A DNA stretch of 64,000 nt from DATHTS01 sp965219305 (GCA_965219305.1 OZ244725.1:1116001-1180000); one strand, 5' to 3'. Positions 35,147 to 45,800 are shown, counted from the first letter of the stretch. Program-made: numbers and translations. Notes: generated by a model from the sequence alone, not told the origin.

Positions 35147-35920
35147 TTATGAAGTAATATCTTGCTTGTTAATTGCGCCGCGTCCGGGCAAATTGGCGCG
35201 TTGGCGAGCGGCGTTTGCCAGAGTTTGGCTGCCGTCATACCATTTTTGCGTGATTTGCGCGGCGACATCGCGTCCGCCCAAACCGAAGGCTAAACCGACG
35301 GCGAGGGCGACCGAACCGATCAAGCCGATCAATAAAGTGTTGATCAAAGTCGCGGCGATGCCGAGCTGGTCAATCGCGGCAATAACGGAGAATCCGATCA
35401 CGATATACTGCGTTAATGTCGCCAACAGATTTGGACTGCCAACACCGAGTTCGGAAACGCTGGAGCGCACCAGACCGGACAGAAAACGCGCGATCATCGT
35501 GCCGACGATAATGATCGCCATCGCGATAATTACGTTCGGGATATACAAAATGATGCGGTTGATGATTTCCGTCAATTGCGGTATGCCGATTATGTTGGCG
35601 GCGGCTTGGACGAAAATCAGAAAAACAAAGTATTTAACGAGCATAGCGATGATGCCGGAAGTCGTCATTTTCGTTCCCGAACGGCGTATAAAATCGCCGA
35701 TACCGGAATGTTCGACGGCATTTTCAAAACCGACGGCTTTCAAACCGCGTTCGATTAAACCGGCGAGTAAGCCGGAAATAAACCAGCCGACGATCAAAAT
35801 TAAAACCGCTCCGACCAACGCGGGCAAAAAGCTGATAAAGCGCGTCAACGCGCCGGTCAGCGAATAAAAAATTGCCTCGCTCGTGTCGCGGAAGCCTGTT
35901 ACAACTGGTTGTGTCTGCAT
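35147..35920 (-). CDS. Mechanosensitive-channel-like protein with conserved TM helix repeats
   Basis: 257 residues, start with AGGAG site. Hydrophobic helices at about 30-50, 90-115, 130-155 and 175-210. The segments VGAVLILIVGWFISGLLAGLI and VIIAMAIIIVGTMIARFLSGLV repeat the same pattern, and AVALAVGLAFGLGGRDVAAQI is the conserved TM-helix motif that resembles the pore helix of MscS. The MscS beta domain is absent, so gating function is uncertain. First of a run of envelope-stress genes on the minus strand. Confidence 0.8.
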   Translation of the reverse strand: MQTQPVVTGFRDTSEAIFYSLTGALTRFISFLPALVGAVLILIVGWFISGLLAGLIERGLKAVGFENAVEHSGIGDFIRRSGTKMTTSGIIAMLVKYFVFLIFVQAAANIIGIPQLTEIINRIILYIPNVIIAMAIIIVGTMIARFLSGLVRSSVSELGVGSPNLLATLTQYIVIGFSVIAAIDQLGIAATLINTLLIGLIGSVALAVGLAFGLGGRDVAAQITQKWYDGSQTLANAARQRANLPGRGAINKQDITS

Positions 35921-36120
35921 AATATTATAATCTCCTGTATTTAGATAATGCCGCGCTTTTATTCAGGCGGCTGTGCTGATTGTTTGCCGGTTAAATAATT
36001 TTTCTATTTGGAAACGGGCGCGAGGGCAGATTCGTTTGTTGCTGAAGACAGGCACGAAATAATTTGATTTGAAAATCGAATTTTTCGCGTTTGACGAACC
36101 TGCTATCGCGCCCGGGCTTT

Positions 36121-36876
36121 TTAACCGTTCTGACGGTCAGGATTATTCGTCCGATTTATATCGTCGGTTTTGTCAACATCAACATCGGTGCGCTTAACCG
36201 TGTCGCTGACGGTTTCGGTATGTTCGGTGACTTTTTTGCCGATCACAACTTCTTCGACGACGTGCGCTTGTTTGGAGACGACCGGAACTTCCGCCATTTC
36301 GGTGACTTCAATCGTGCCTTCCTGAAACGCCGCCGGAGCGTTTTCGACGGCGCGATCAACCGGACGGCGTTCGACCGTCACATTTTCCTCGCGCAGAGTT
36401 ACCGTTTCCTGAACCGGAACTTCCGAAACTTTCGTGTGAACCTGCGCCGCGCCGGTTTCGACCGTACGTTTTCCGACGCGAAGCTGTTCTTCAATAATCG
36501 GAATACTGATTTCGTCGTCATTCGCCGCACGTGTTACTCCGGCGATATGTCGGCTTTCGTCCGTCCGGCGCGGCATCGTTTGTTCGTATGATTGCGCCGC
36601 GCCGTCTTCCGCCGAATTGTTCATTTCCAATTCGCCGCCGTGCATAATTCCGCGCACGACGACCTTCTCGTTATTGAGCGCGAAATCCTGCGCCGCGATG
36701 CGCTTCCGGTTGTCAATTAAAATCGAATCAATCATTTCCGTATCGGTGCTGATCAGCATTTCGGTCACTTCACCGATCTTGTTTCCCGCCTGATCAACCG
36801 CCGTCCAACCGATACAATCCTGACCGCTGTTGACCAGATCGTATTCGTCCTGCTGCGTGTAATAAACTACTGCCAT
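36121..36876 (-). CDS. PRC-barrel and DUF2382 stress protein
   Basis: 251 residues; AAGGAG site before ATG. About 15-85 is a PRC-barrel (GWTAVDQAGNKIGEVTEML..). About 115-230 is DUF2382 (YsnF/AvaK): IPIIEEQLRVGKRTVETGAA, ..VPVQETVTLREENVTVERR and VVSKQAHVVEEVVIGKKVTE. DUF2382 proteins are linked to general stress response. Two more DUF2382 genes lie at 37779 and 38695, with an OmpA-domain gene among them. No enzymatic residues apparent. Confidence 0.87.
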   Translation of the reverse strand: MAVVYYTQQDEYDLVNSGQDCIGWTAVDQAGNKIGEVTEMLISTDTEMIDSILIDNRKRIAAQDFALNNEKVVVRGIMHGGELEMNNSAEDGAAQSYEQTMPRRTDESRHIAGVTRAANDDEISIPIIEEQLRVGKRTVETGAAQVHTKVSEVPVQETVTLREENVTVERRPVDRAVENAPAAFQEGTIEVTEMAEVPVVSKQAHVVEEVVIGKKVTEHTETVSDTVKRTDVDVDKTDDINRTNNPDRQNG

Positions 36877-36916
36877 AATCTTAACTCCTTTTTTTTCAAT
36901 GTTTTATCCGTCTAAA

Positions 36917-37657
36917 TTATTTTCCGTCGGGCGCGACTTTTTCGGTTGTCGAATCGCTCGTCGCCACTTTATACTCGATGCGGCGATTCTGAAATTTTCC
37001 TTCCGGCGTGTCGTTGCTCGCTTTCGGATTCGTTTCGCCGTAGCCTTTTGACGAAAGCATCGCCGGCAAAACTCCGTAGCTGATAAGCGCACTGCGAACT
37101 GCATTAGCGCGGCGTTCGGATAATTTCTGATTTAACGCGGGTTCGCCGTCATTGTCGGTGTAGCCGTCAACTTCGACGCGCGTGTCCGCCGGAGATTTTT
37201 TCAGCATTTCCGCTGCTTGTTTGAGCAATGATTTGCTGTCTGCGGGAACATCCGCGCTGCCTTTAGTAAAATTGACGATTGACAGATTCAACGCTTCGAT
37301 CACCTGTTGCGGTGTGCCGTTCGGATAAATTTTTTCCATCGCCAGACGCGCTTTTTCGTTCGCTTGGCGAAGTCTGTCCGCTTCATTAAAATCCGCGCCG
37401 CCCGCAGTCGTCGAATTCGCGCCGCCGTTCGCATTGGTCACAATTGCCGTATTGTCCGCGCCGTTTCGCAGATTGCCGACGGAATTATTCATATTGTCAA
37501 CCGCGACCGAACGGTTGCCGTTGGCGTTCGTATTGTCAACAACCGCCGTATTTCTGCTGCAAAAATATAGCAGTGGAAACAACAATAAAAGCAACAGCAG
37601 CGGAATCAGCCACCACGGAAAACCGCCTGTTTTTTTCTCTACCGGAATTTCAGCCAT
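36917..37657 (-). CDS. OmpA-family peptidoglycan-associated membrane protein
   Basis: 246 residues; AAAGGAG site upstream. One N-terminal membrane anchor with a leucine run (about 14-34, WWLIPLLLLLLLFPLLYFC), an Asn/Ala-rich linker (about 40-95), and the OmpA C-terminal domain (about 120-235), with the peptidoglycan-binding residues in VDGYTDNDGEPALNQKLSERRA and KGYGETNPKASNDTPEGKFQNRRIEY (here split at the natural gap). Probably ties membrane to cell wall. It is flanked by DUF2382 genes on both sides. Confidence 0.88.
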   Translation of the reverse strand: MAEIPVEKKTGGFPWWLIPLLLLLLLFPLLYFCSRNTAVVDNTNANGNRSVAVDNMNNSVGNLRNGADNTAIVTNANGGANSTTAGGADFNEADRLRQANEKARLAMEKIYPNGTPQQVIEALNLSIVNFTKGSADVPADSKSLLKQAAEMLKKSPADTRVEVDGYTDNDGEPALNQKLSERRANAVRSALISYGVLPAMLSSKGYGETNPKASNDTPEGKFQNRRIEYKVATSDSTTEKVAPDGK

Positions 37658-37727
37658 TTAATTTGTATCTCCTTTTATTTATTCGCCGCATAAATTTTTA
37701 CTAAATAAGTGCGGAATTTTTTAATTT

Positions 37728-37761
37728 GTCCGCGCCGTCTTTTTAGGCGGACGACGCGGAC
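37728..37761 (-). terminator. Possible stem-loop after a DUF2382 gene
   Basis: GTCCGCG pairs with CGCGGAC around a 20-base centre that can itself partly pair. A run of A/T follows on the minus side. It follows the gene at 37779 but the T run is weak. Confidence 0.4.
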
Positions 37762-37778
37762 TTTATCGTTAAATTTAA

Positions 37779-38621
37779 TTAGTTTTTCGCAGATTTCTCT
37801 TGTTTTCTGTCATCAGAATCAGTTTGTTCGACATCAACATCGGTTCGTCTGACCGTATCGCTGACGGTTTCGGTGCGTTCGGTGACGTTTTTTCCGACAA
37901 CCACTTCTTCGACGACTTTCGCATCTTTTGAAACAACCGGAACTTCCGCTTTGGTCGTAACCGTAAATTCGCCTTGTTTGACCGCCGCAAAATCCGCGTC
38001 GCTCGCATCACGATCAACTTTATGACGATCAACCGTGATATTTTCTTCGCGCAGATTAACCGTTTCCTGCACGTCTTTCTCCGAAACTCGTTTGTGAACT
38101 CTAACGCCGCCGCGTTGGACGACGCGTTTGCCGACATTTAGCTGTTCTTCAATCACCGGCAGAGCGATTTCGTCTTTATTTGCTGAATTTTCTCTGTCGT
38201 CGGCTGCGTTATTTTCTTTTGCGCCGCGCATTTGCGCGTCGTTTTGAACCGCGCCCGCATCGTTTTGAACCACGCCGGATTCATTCAAAATATCCGCTGC
38301 CCGATCAACCATATTTTCCTCGGCGTGAACTGTTACGACGGTTTGACCGCCTTTGACCGATTCGGTATAAGTTCTGCGTTCGTCGTCATTGATGTCGGTG
38401 CCGAAAATGCCGTCGAAAAAGTTCGAGACCTTATCGCCGATTGACGTTCCGGTTTCGTAGTCGCTGGAATTTGCGCCGCCGTAACTCGTATAGCCTGTGC
38501 CGCCGTCTTCTTTTCGGGCAATCGAAATATCGCCCTGTTTGATTCCCGCATTTGTCAGTTGAGCGACCGCTTTACGCGCCGCTGTACGATCTTCAAAAAT
38601 TCCTACTAATGTATGTGTCAT
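37779..38621 (-). CDS. DUF2382 stress protein with a general-stress-protein-17M-like N-terminus
   Basis: 280 residues; AAGGAG site upstream. About 1-95 opens MTHTLVGIFEDRTAARKAV and ..LTNAGIKQGDISIARKEDG, and includes GGQTVVTVHAEEN; it resembles the YflT/GspM-type fold that precedes many DUF2382 domains. About 150-265 is the DUF2382 domain (IALPVIEEQLNVGKRVVQRG.., VQETVNLREENITVDRH). Closely related to the gene at 36121, so a duplication. Cytoplasmic. Confidence 0.87.
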   Translation of the reverse strand: MTHTLVGIFEDRTAARKAVAQLTNAGIKQGDISIARKEDGGTGYTSYGGANSSDYETGTSIGDKVSNFFDGIFGTDINDDERRTYTESVKGGQTVVTVHAEENMVDRAADILNESGVVQNDAGAVQNDAQMRGAKENNAADDRENSANKDEIALPVIEEQLNVGKRVVQRGGVRVHKRVSEKDVQETVNLREENITVDRHKVDRDASDADFAAVKQGEFTVTTKAEVPVVSKDAKVVEEVVVGKNVTERTETVSDTVRRTDVDVEQTDSDDRKQEKSAKN

Positions 38622-38694
38622 AATTTTAACTCCTTGTTCTGTTTGTTTAATTCGTTATATTTCAAACTTTCCACCTGCGCGGGCGTTTTTTTTT

Positions 38695-39375
38695 TTACGC
38701 GCCGCGCATCTGTTCATCAACCTGTGCGGCATCGGCATTTTCGCCGTCCGCCGCCGGTTTGATATTTTCGAGCGTCGCCGATTCGCTCCGCAAAACGATC
38801 TGCTGCGGAGTCCGCACCGTCTCGCTTCGCTTCTTAATCCTGATTTCTTCGCGCACCACCAATTTTTTCTCGACGACCAAAACTTCTTCGAGCAATGGCA
38901 CGATCATCACGTCGCCTTCGTAACGGACGGCGGGCGGCTGGTCAACAAATTGATTAACGGCGACGCGCTCGAATTCGATTTCTTCCCGAAAAGTCGGTTC
39001 GTCAACCGTTTCGGTGCGCTCGGAAACTTTTTTGTGGACGCGCACACCGCCCGTCAAAACTTTTTTGCGGGCGATATTTAACTGTTCTTCGAGAAGCGGA
39101 ATGACGATCTGCGTCTGGCTGCCAAAATCCGCCGCGCCGTATTTCGACGATTTATTCTGCTCGAAAAGCTCGGCAAAGCTACCCGGAAATGAATAAAACC
39201 CTTCTTCGCGTTCGACAAATGTTGACGCGTCGGCAAACACCTGCGAGCCGTCGTCAAAACGCACCAGAACGAGCTTTGAATCGCTGCCCTGCGGCGGCAC
39301 GACCGTCAAGTCCAAAGTCCCGCGCACGCCTTTTTCGTCAATCAAATGAAATCCGCTTTTATTTTCGTCAACCAT
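38695..39375 (-). CDS. DUF2382 stress protein (third paralog)
   Basis: 226 residues. An N-terminal part (about 1-75) has a beta-rich section (GTLDLTVVPPQGSDSKLVLV, FDDGSQVFADASTF). The DUF2382 domain is about 90-205 (IVIPLLEEQLNIARKKVLTG, TVDEPTFREEIEFERVAVNQ, EVLVVEKKLVVREEIRIKKR). It is more diverged than the two other paralogs. The gene lies upstream of the others in the same direction, with short gaps (73 and 121 bases). Confidence 0.85.
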   Translation of the reverse strand: MVDENKSGFHLIDEKGVRGTLDLTVVPPQGSDSKLVLVRFDDGSQVFADASTFVEREEGFYSFPGSFAELFEQNKSSKYGAADFGSQTQIVIPLLEEQLNIARKKVLTGGVRVHKKVSERTETVDEPTFREEIEFERVAVNQFVDQPPAVRYEGDVMIVPLLEEVLVVEKKLVVREEIRIKKRSETVRTPQQIVLRSESATLENIKPAADGENADAAQVDEQMRGA

Positions 39376-39547
39376 TTTTATTCCTCGTCCTTGAAATTCA
39401 CGCAGTTCTATCCGGCGCAGAATTTCATCTTAAAACCTCAATGAAATCTAACTTTAGTTCTTCCGGCGGATGCCGACAACGGTATTTACACTAACGCGGT
39501 GTAAGTAATTACACGGTCATCTTTTTATTTGTATGGATTTTTTTTAT

Positions 39548-40195
39548 TTACTGATTGTCGCTTCGCTGGATGATATAGCGGGCGATTTCGACGCGGTTGG
39601 AGAAGTTTTTTTTCGAGAGAATGTTTGAAACGTGCATTTCGACGGTGCGGACGCTGATTTTCAGATGATCGGCGATTTCTTTGTTGCTCAATGTTTTGGC
39701 GACTAATAATGCAACACGCTTTTCGGCTTCGGTCAATTCCGCGCCGTGTTCGATAAAGTCGTTTCGTTTTTGCGCTGTGTGTTGCGGCGATTCGCTTGCG
39801 CCTGCCACGCGGCGATGGGTGCGCGAAATTCGTTCGAGAATGTTTTCGATGACGGCGGCGAGTTCGTCCGGCTCGAACGGTTTAACGAGATACGCATCAA
39901 CTCCGGCGCGAAAGCCTTTGGTGCGGTCTTCGCTTCTTTCTTTGGCGGTCAGAAAAACAATCGGGATCAAATCCGTGCGCGGATTCGAGCGCACTCTGGC
40001 GGCAAATGCGAAACCGTCCGTTCCGGGCATCATAATGTCGCTGACGATCAGATCGGGAATCGTTTCGGCAATTTTCAAAAGTGCTTCCGAACCGTCGCGC
40101 GCCGTCATCACGTCGTAGCCTGCTTTTTCGAGATAAACCGCGATGACGCGCAGTAGACGCGCATTGTCTTCAATGACGAGCAGACGTTTTTTCAA
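39548..40195 (-). CDS. LuxR/NarL-type response regulator
   Basis: 215 residues. Receiver domain about 1-125: LLVIEDNARL acidic pair, phospho-acceptor Asp in DLIVSDIMMP (about 53), Thr in VFLTAKE and Lys in AYLVKPFEP. LuxR-type helix-turn-helix about 150-210: LTEAEKRVALLVAKTLSNKE, ..SVRTVEMHVSNILSKKNF. It overlaps the kinase gene by four bases (ATGA-type), so the two form a pair. It lies next to the DUF2382 cluster and could regulate it. Confidence 0.92.
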   Translation of the reverse strand: MKKRLLVIEDNARLLRVIAVYLEKAGYDVMTARDGSEALLKIAETIPDLIVSDIMMPGTDGFAFAARVRSNPRTDLIPIVFLTAKERSEDRTKGFRAGVDAYLVKPFEPDELAAVIENILERISRTHRRVAGASESPQHTAQKRNDFIEHGAELTEAEKRVALLVAKTLSNKEIADHLKISVRTVEMHVSNILSKKNFSNRVEIARYIIQRSDNQ

Positions 40196-41955
40196 TGTTT
40201 TTCTCCTTCGTCAAAATTATACTCGTCCGTTGAATCAACTTTGTCTTCCGCTTCATTCCAGACTTTTAGAAAAACCGTAAAACTACTGCCGCGCCCGACT
40301 TCGGATTCGACCGAGATGCGCCCGCCGAGCGTTTCGATCAGACGTTTGGCGAGATACAGACCGAGACCGACACCGGGCGTGGCGGCGCGTCCGGCGGCAT
40401 CGTCCGGTGTGCCGTCGGTGGTTTCGTCGTGCGGAACGGTGTTTGCTCCGCGAAAAAATTTGTTAAATAATTTCGGAATATCAACGGCGTAAATTCCGCG
40501 CCCGTTGTCTCTGATTTCAATGGCGATTTCCCGCTCTGATCTATCGGATTCTTCTTGCGAATTGACGAGCCGGGCGGAAATTTTAATTGCGCCGCCGATT
40601 TTTGTGTATTTGACCGAATTTTCGATGATCGAACATAGAGCGCGGCGGAGTGCTTTTGCATCGCCTCGCGCGGGCGGCAGCATTTCGTCGAAAACGACGT
40701 CGAATTTCTGCTCGCGGGCATTTGCCGCAAAGCGTTCGATTTTGTCGCACGAACGCAAAAGGCGCGGCACATCCACGGGTTCGAGTTTCAAATCAATCGA
40801 ACCTTCTTCGACGCGGGCGATGTCGAGCAAATTTAGAATCATATCAATCTGGCGGTCACATTCGGCGACAATCGTCTCCAGATATTCGTCTCTTTCCTGC
40901 TGAGTTTCGCCGCCGTCTTCGAGCATTCGAGCGAGCATTTTGATCGTCGTCAGAGGTGTGCGGAATTCGTGGGAAATCAATTGCAGAAATTCGTCCTTGG
41001 CGCGATTGGCATATTCGGCTTCGGCACGCGCGGCTTGCGCTTCTTTGTGCGCTGTCTGTTCGCTCAAAAAAAGTTTTGCGATACGTTCCTGCGCGGTTTC
41101 GTGCGCGTCTTCGAGCTTTTTGCGCCCGGTTATATCGCGCGAAACGGTCAAAAGCCGGTTTATCGCGCCGCTTTCGTCCGCAAACGTCTGCGCGACGGTT
41201 TCCACCCAAATATATTCGCCGGATTTTTTCCGCAGACGATAATCCACCGTCAGATCGTTTTCGCCGCGCAGCAGACGAACGTGCGTATCGTCGCGCACAC
41301 AGACGATTTCGTCCTGATGAATAAAGTCATATATTGACTTATTGACCATTTCTTCCGGCGCGTAACCGAGCATTTTCAGCGAAGTCGGCGAAACATATTC
41401 GTAAACGCCTTCGGGCGTGTGCAGACACACCAGATCGCACATATTTTCGGCAAGCAGACGATATTTCGCTTCCGATTCGCGGATGCGCTTTTCAGCTATT
41501 TCGCTCTCTGTAACGTCGGCGATAAATCCTTCGAGCGCAATTATTTTACCGTCCGCATTATCAATAAAACAAAAACGGTCGCTGACATATCTGATTTCGC
41601 CGTCGCGTCGAACGATGCGATATTTAATTTGCAGAGGCAAATCCGCCGCCGGAGTATTTGTATTCATCAAACGACGAATTTCCGTGCGGATGTGCGCTTT
41701 GTCTTCGGGAAAAATTATAAAATCCCACGTCGCCGGATTCTCCGCCTGCGTCAATTCATCCGCCGCGTAGCCGGTCAACCGGCGGCATCCGTCGCTCAAA
41801 AATTCGCTCGTAAAACATTCATCCACGCCGCAGCGATAAACTACGCCCGGCAAATTACCGATCAGCGTCCGCAAAAAACGCTCGCGCTCGTGCAGACGAA
41901 ATTCGACTTTTTCGCGCTCGTCCGCTTGATTTGGTTGTTGGGCTTCGGTCATCAT
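40192..41955 (-). CDS. PAS-domain sensor histidine kinase
   Basis: 587 residues, with no transmembrane segment seen. Two PAS/PAC units: about 28-155 (FLRTLIGNLPGVVYRCGVDE..) and about 160-285 (YRLLAENMCDLVCLHTPEGV..). A short coiled coil leads to HisKA with LQLISHEFRTPLTTIKML (His about 330) and HATPase with N box ENSVKYTKIG and G boxes DNGRGIY and GVGLGLYLAK. Orthodox (not hybrid) kinase, cognate to the LuxR-type regulator it overlaps. Cytoplasmic; signal unknown. Confidence 0.9.
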   Translation of the reverse strand: MMTEAQQPNQADEREKVEFRLHERERFLRTLIGNLPGVVYRCGVDECFTSEFLSDGCRRLTGYAADELTQAENPATWDFIIFPEDKAHIRTEIRRLMNTNTPAADLPLQIKYRIVRRDGEIRYVSDRFCFIDNADGKIIALEGFIADVTESEIAEKRIRESEAKYRLLAENMCDLVCLHTPEGVYEYVSPTSLKMLGYAPEEMVNKSIYDFIHQDEIVCVRDDTHVRLLRGENDLTVDYRLRKKSGEYIWVETVAQTFADESGAINRLLTVSRDITGRKKLEDAHETAQERIAKLFLSEQTAHKEAQAARAEAEYANRAKDEFLQLISHEFRTPLTTIKMLARMLEDGGETQQERDEYLETIVAECDRQIDMILNLLDIARVEEGSIDLKLEPVDVPRLLRSCDKIERFAANAREQKFDVVFDEMLPPARGDAKALRRALCSIIENSVKYTKIGGAIKISARLVNSQEESDRSEREIAIEIRDNGRGIYAVDIPKLFNKFFRGANTVPHDETTDGTPDDAAGRAATPGVGLGLYLAKRLIETLGGRISVESEVGRGSSFTVFLKVWNEAEDKVDSTDEYNFDEGEKH

Positions 41956-42105
41956 TTACAAAATTTTAATTGAACATTTTTTATACGCTTTCAGCCACTT
42001 TTGCTTTGCGCCGGAATATTCACGAATTGATTATCAATGCTAAACTTTTTTCGGAACTAATCAAAACCCGACGCACTCGGAGAGCGAAAAAAGCAGCAAG
42101 TTATT

Positions 42106-42515
42106 TTAGACAAAAAACTGTCTTTTGTTTCCTCCATTTTTCGATTTTAATTCCATCTCGAATTCCATCGGACTTTTGCAGCCCAAACTCGAATGTAATC
42201 TCACCCGATTATATGGATAATTAACCCGTTCCGCATCAATAAAATTGTATCGTTTCAACTTTCTCTGCCGAAGATGTCGTGAAACGAGCCGCTTAAGATT
42301 TCGACCTCCTGTTCCAGTTCCCGGCTGCGTTTCTTCAAAGCCTCGATTTCCGACAACTCGGTTCCGCTTCGAGTCCCGTCGCCTTTGGTCAAAGCGGCTC
42401 GTTGCCTACGGCAGTGTGAATCAGCGATTCATTAATCCTCAATTCTTCGGCGACCGATCTGACCGACTGCCCGTCAAACACCTTGTTCAAAGCGTTCTGC
42501 TTGAATAATCGTCGT
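42106..42515 (-). mobile_element. IS3-family remnant (internally deleted)
   Basis: Reading the minus strand, an orfA start region gives FKQNALNKVFDGQSVRSVAE, followed after a shift by a leucine-zipper end SEIEALKKRSRELEQEVEIL. Soon after follows the C-terminus of orfB: NYPYNRVRLHSSLGCKSPME and FEMELKSKNGGNKRQFFV, stopping at 42106. Most of the integrase core is missing. A dead insertion. Confidence 0.8.
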
Positions 42516-42763
42516 ATTCTTCCACATATCTTTGATATTGCATCAAAGACAGTTTCTTGTCTACTATTATTGAACCTACTCACTTTTTTGTGGGTCTTTA
42601 TTCTTTTGATACTAAGATTGCGACGAACTTCCTTGGCGACATAATCGGCTTGATAGTAAGTCGGATGATATTTTCGCCAGAGCTTGACGGTCGCACCGAT
42701 GAGTTCTTTGAGTTCTTTGGTTTCAGAAGTTTTATTTGATTTAGAAATTTTCGCTTTAGTCAT
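42389..42763 (-). pseudogene. Chimeric frame: host gene start running into the IS3 remnant
   Basis: From ATG at 42763 (MTKAKISKSNK..), the first 75 or so residues (ELKELIGATVKLWRKYHPTY, YQADYVAKEVRRNLSIKRIK) are not IS-derived. The rest reads into IS3 orfA sequence and stops after INESLIHTAVGNEPL. The N-terminal part faintly recalls the start of tyrosine recombinases, but no catalytic region remains, so identity is open. Probably the IS landed in this gene and its own 3' end was lost. Confidence 0.5.
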
Positions 42764-42899
42764 AAAATCAAGAATTTCGTCATACAAGATGAAGTCCGAA
42801 ATTAGTCTTGATTTAACCGGACAAAAGAGATAAAAAAGGCGGAAAAATAGAAAAGATTTCGCTATTTGGGCATTAGGCGAAATTTCTATGTTTAGATTA

Positions 42900-45800
42900 T
42901 CAACTCAAAATCTCCCCGCTTTTTTCGCTCTCCAGTTCAAAGTTGGCTATAACATTTTTGAACCTGATTTTTATGGCTTTTTTGACGATTATATATTGAT
43001 TTTCAATCGCTTTGATGTTCATTTCAATATCGTCAGGTGAGGTTGTAAGAGCGGCGATTTCTAATTCGTGGCATAGTTTGGCGAGGTTTACGGCACCGAT
43101 GGTTCCTGCCAAGCCTTTGAGCGCGTGTGCGGAAAATTTGATCTGATTAATATCACTATCGGCGGCGAGTTTTTTCAATTTGGTGATATGCTGCGGTGCG
43201 TCTTCAAAAAACATCGTGGTAAATTCCGCAATTACTTCATCTGGAGCATCGGGCGCGAGTTCAGCGAGCGATTCGAGTATTGCAAAATCCATCGTTGAAT
43301 CATCACTTTCAACTTCTTGAGATTCAATTTCTTTTTTTATTTTCGGAGGACTAAATTTGCCAACGGCATCTCGCAGTTCTTCTTTGCGGACGGGTTTGCT
43401 TAAATAATCGTCCATTCCCGCTTCGAGACATTCTTCACGATCGCCGCGCATTGCGTTTGCCGTCATTGCTATGATTCGCGGTTGTTTCTTGTCTTTCCAC
43501 TCGCGGCGAATGCGGCGCGTTGCTTCCAAACCGTCCATTTCCGGCATCTGGACATCCATCAGAACAATGTCGTATTGCCGACGGCGCAGTGCGTCCAAAA
43601 CTTCCACGCCGTTTTCCGCGACATCAGCGCGATAACCTAAACTTTTGAGCATCAGCAAAGCGACTTTCTGATTCACAGCATTGTCGTCGGCGATCAGAAT
43701 TTTTACTTCTGATGTGTCAACGATTGGCTGTTGTTCGTCCGATTTATGACCGTTGCCGTTGGTTTTCTCCGCAATTTTTCTAAACGGGCAGACGGCAACT
43801 TTTTCGGAAACCTTCTCTGTTAAATTATTTTCTTCAACTTCTTCTTCAATAAATCCGCTTTTCGTAAAACTGGCGGTAAACCAGAATGTGCTGCCTTTTT
43901 CGACTTCACTTTCAACACCGATTTCGCCATTCATAATTTTGACGAGCTGTTTGCAGATCGCTAATCCGAGTCCCGTTCCGCCGAATTTTCGATTGATCGA
44001 GCCGTCCGCCTGTGAAAAAGGCTGAAATAAATTCTCTAATTTTTCCGGCGGTATGCCGATTCCGGTGTCGGAAATGCGAAACCGCAATTCGATCTCTTCA
44101 TTTTCTTCGCGCACCAGATAAACCATTACCGAAACTTTTCCGTTCTCTGTGAATTTAATGGCATTGCTGACGAGATTGGTCAGAACTTGTCGAATTCTTC
44201 CCGGATCGCCGCGCAGAGCGGACGGAATTTCCGGCGCGACCTCAAAATACAATTTGTTATTGCCGCGCAGCGATTGTTCGACAAATAAACTCCGCACTTC
44301 GCCGATCATCTGGCGAAAATCAAAATCAACCAGATCGAAATCAAGTTTGCCGGCTTCAATTTTCGAAAAATCCAGAATGTCATTAATAATTGTCAGCAAC
44401 GCCTCAGCCGAATAACGGACGGTTTCCATCAGATCAACTTGATCGGGCGGCAAGTCTCCTTCAAGAAGAAGTCCCGTCAGACCGATGATACTGTTCATCG
44501 GCGTTCGGATTTCGTGGCTCATATTAGCGAGAAATTGGCTTTTGGCGCGTGTTGCGGCTTCGGCATCTTCTTTTGCCTTATGAAGTTCGGCGGCTACTTT
44601 TTTGCGTTCCGTCACATCGCGGACGATGCCTGTAAAAAGATGATTTTCCTGATCTTTGAATTCACCGAAAGAAATTTCGATAAATACTTCGTGACCGTCC
44701 TTATGCCGCGCCGGAACTTCGACACCGCGCCACGGAATATTGCGGACACCCGTGTCCATATATCGCTGCGAGCCGGTCATATGCGCCTGCTTCAGATGTT
44801 CAGGCATCAGCATCGTCAGCAGATTGCCTTCCATTTCGGCTTTCGTGTAGCCGAAAATGCGTTCAGCGGCGGAATTGACGAATAATATCTCGCTTTTCCG
44901 GTTGATCGTGATAATTCCGTCATTAGCGGATTCGGCAACGATGCGGTAGCTTTCTTCGGATTCGCGCAGAGCGTTTTCGATCTTTTTGCTGTCGGTTACG
45001 TCGCGGTAAACCCACATATGTCCGCGATAATCGTCGCCCACCGTCACCGGCACATAATCGCGTTCGAGTTCGCGACCGTCAACGAGTTCCAATTCGTCGC
45101 CCGTTACTTTAACGCGCTTTTTCAAAATCTCGTCAATTCGCTCCAGAAATTGTTCCGGTTCGTTAAAAAACGGTAGAGAAAGCTGTGCGGCTTCGGCGCA
45201 GGATGTTCCGATCAATGCTTCCGGTTCGGCGGGAATCTGAAACATCTCGCACGCCTGATTATTGACTAAAGCGAATTTTCCCGCTTCGTCTTCGACTAAA
45301 ATCGCCGCATTGAGATTTGAAATAATCGCACTAAGCCGCGTATTCGTAGCAGATAACTCATTTTTTATACGTTTTCGCTCGGTCAAATATCCGAGTTGAA
45401 CGCCGACGTGAGACATTATTTCCAGAAACTTTTCGTCCGGCGAATGTTTTTCGGTCGAATAAAATTCCATTACGGCGACAACTTCCGTGCCGATAACAAT
45501 CGGGAACGCAAAACCGGATTGAATTTTATTTTTTATAATCGAATCGTGACGAACAAACCATTTTTCTTCCGGCAATCGGCTGCTCCATATCGGCGCTTTT
45601 AATTCAAATGCTTTTCCGACCAAACCGATTCCCGGTTTGAAGACGGTTTTTCGTGATTCCTCGATAAATTCTTTGAAATCATAATTTTCTTCGATATGCC
45701 AGATATTGCTCGAACTAAGGCGCGGTTCGGTTTCTTCATCAACCGTATAAATGTGACCGATTGACCAGCCGGAAAGATGACAAATTTTTTCCAGACATAT

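Noticed and set aside
35166..35867. Long plus-strand open frame opposite the channel-like gene
   Set aside because: It lies wholly inside the well-supported minus-strand gene and shows no family motif.
42245..42508. Plus-strand open frame over the IS3 remnant
   Set aside because: The minus strand carries clear IS3 protein similarity; the plus frame has none.
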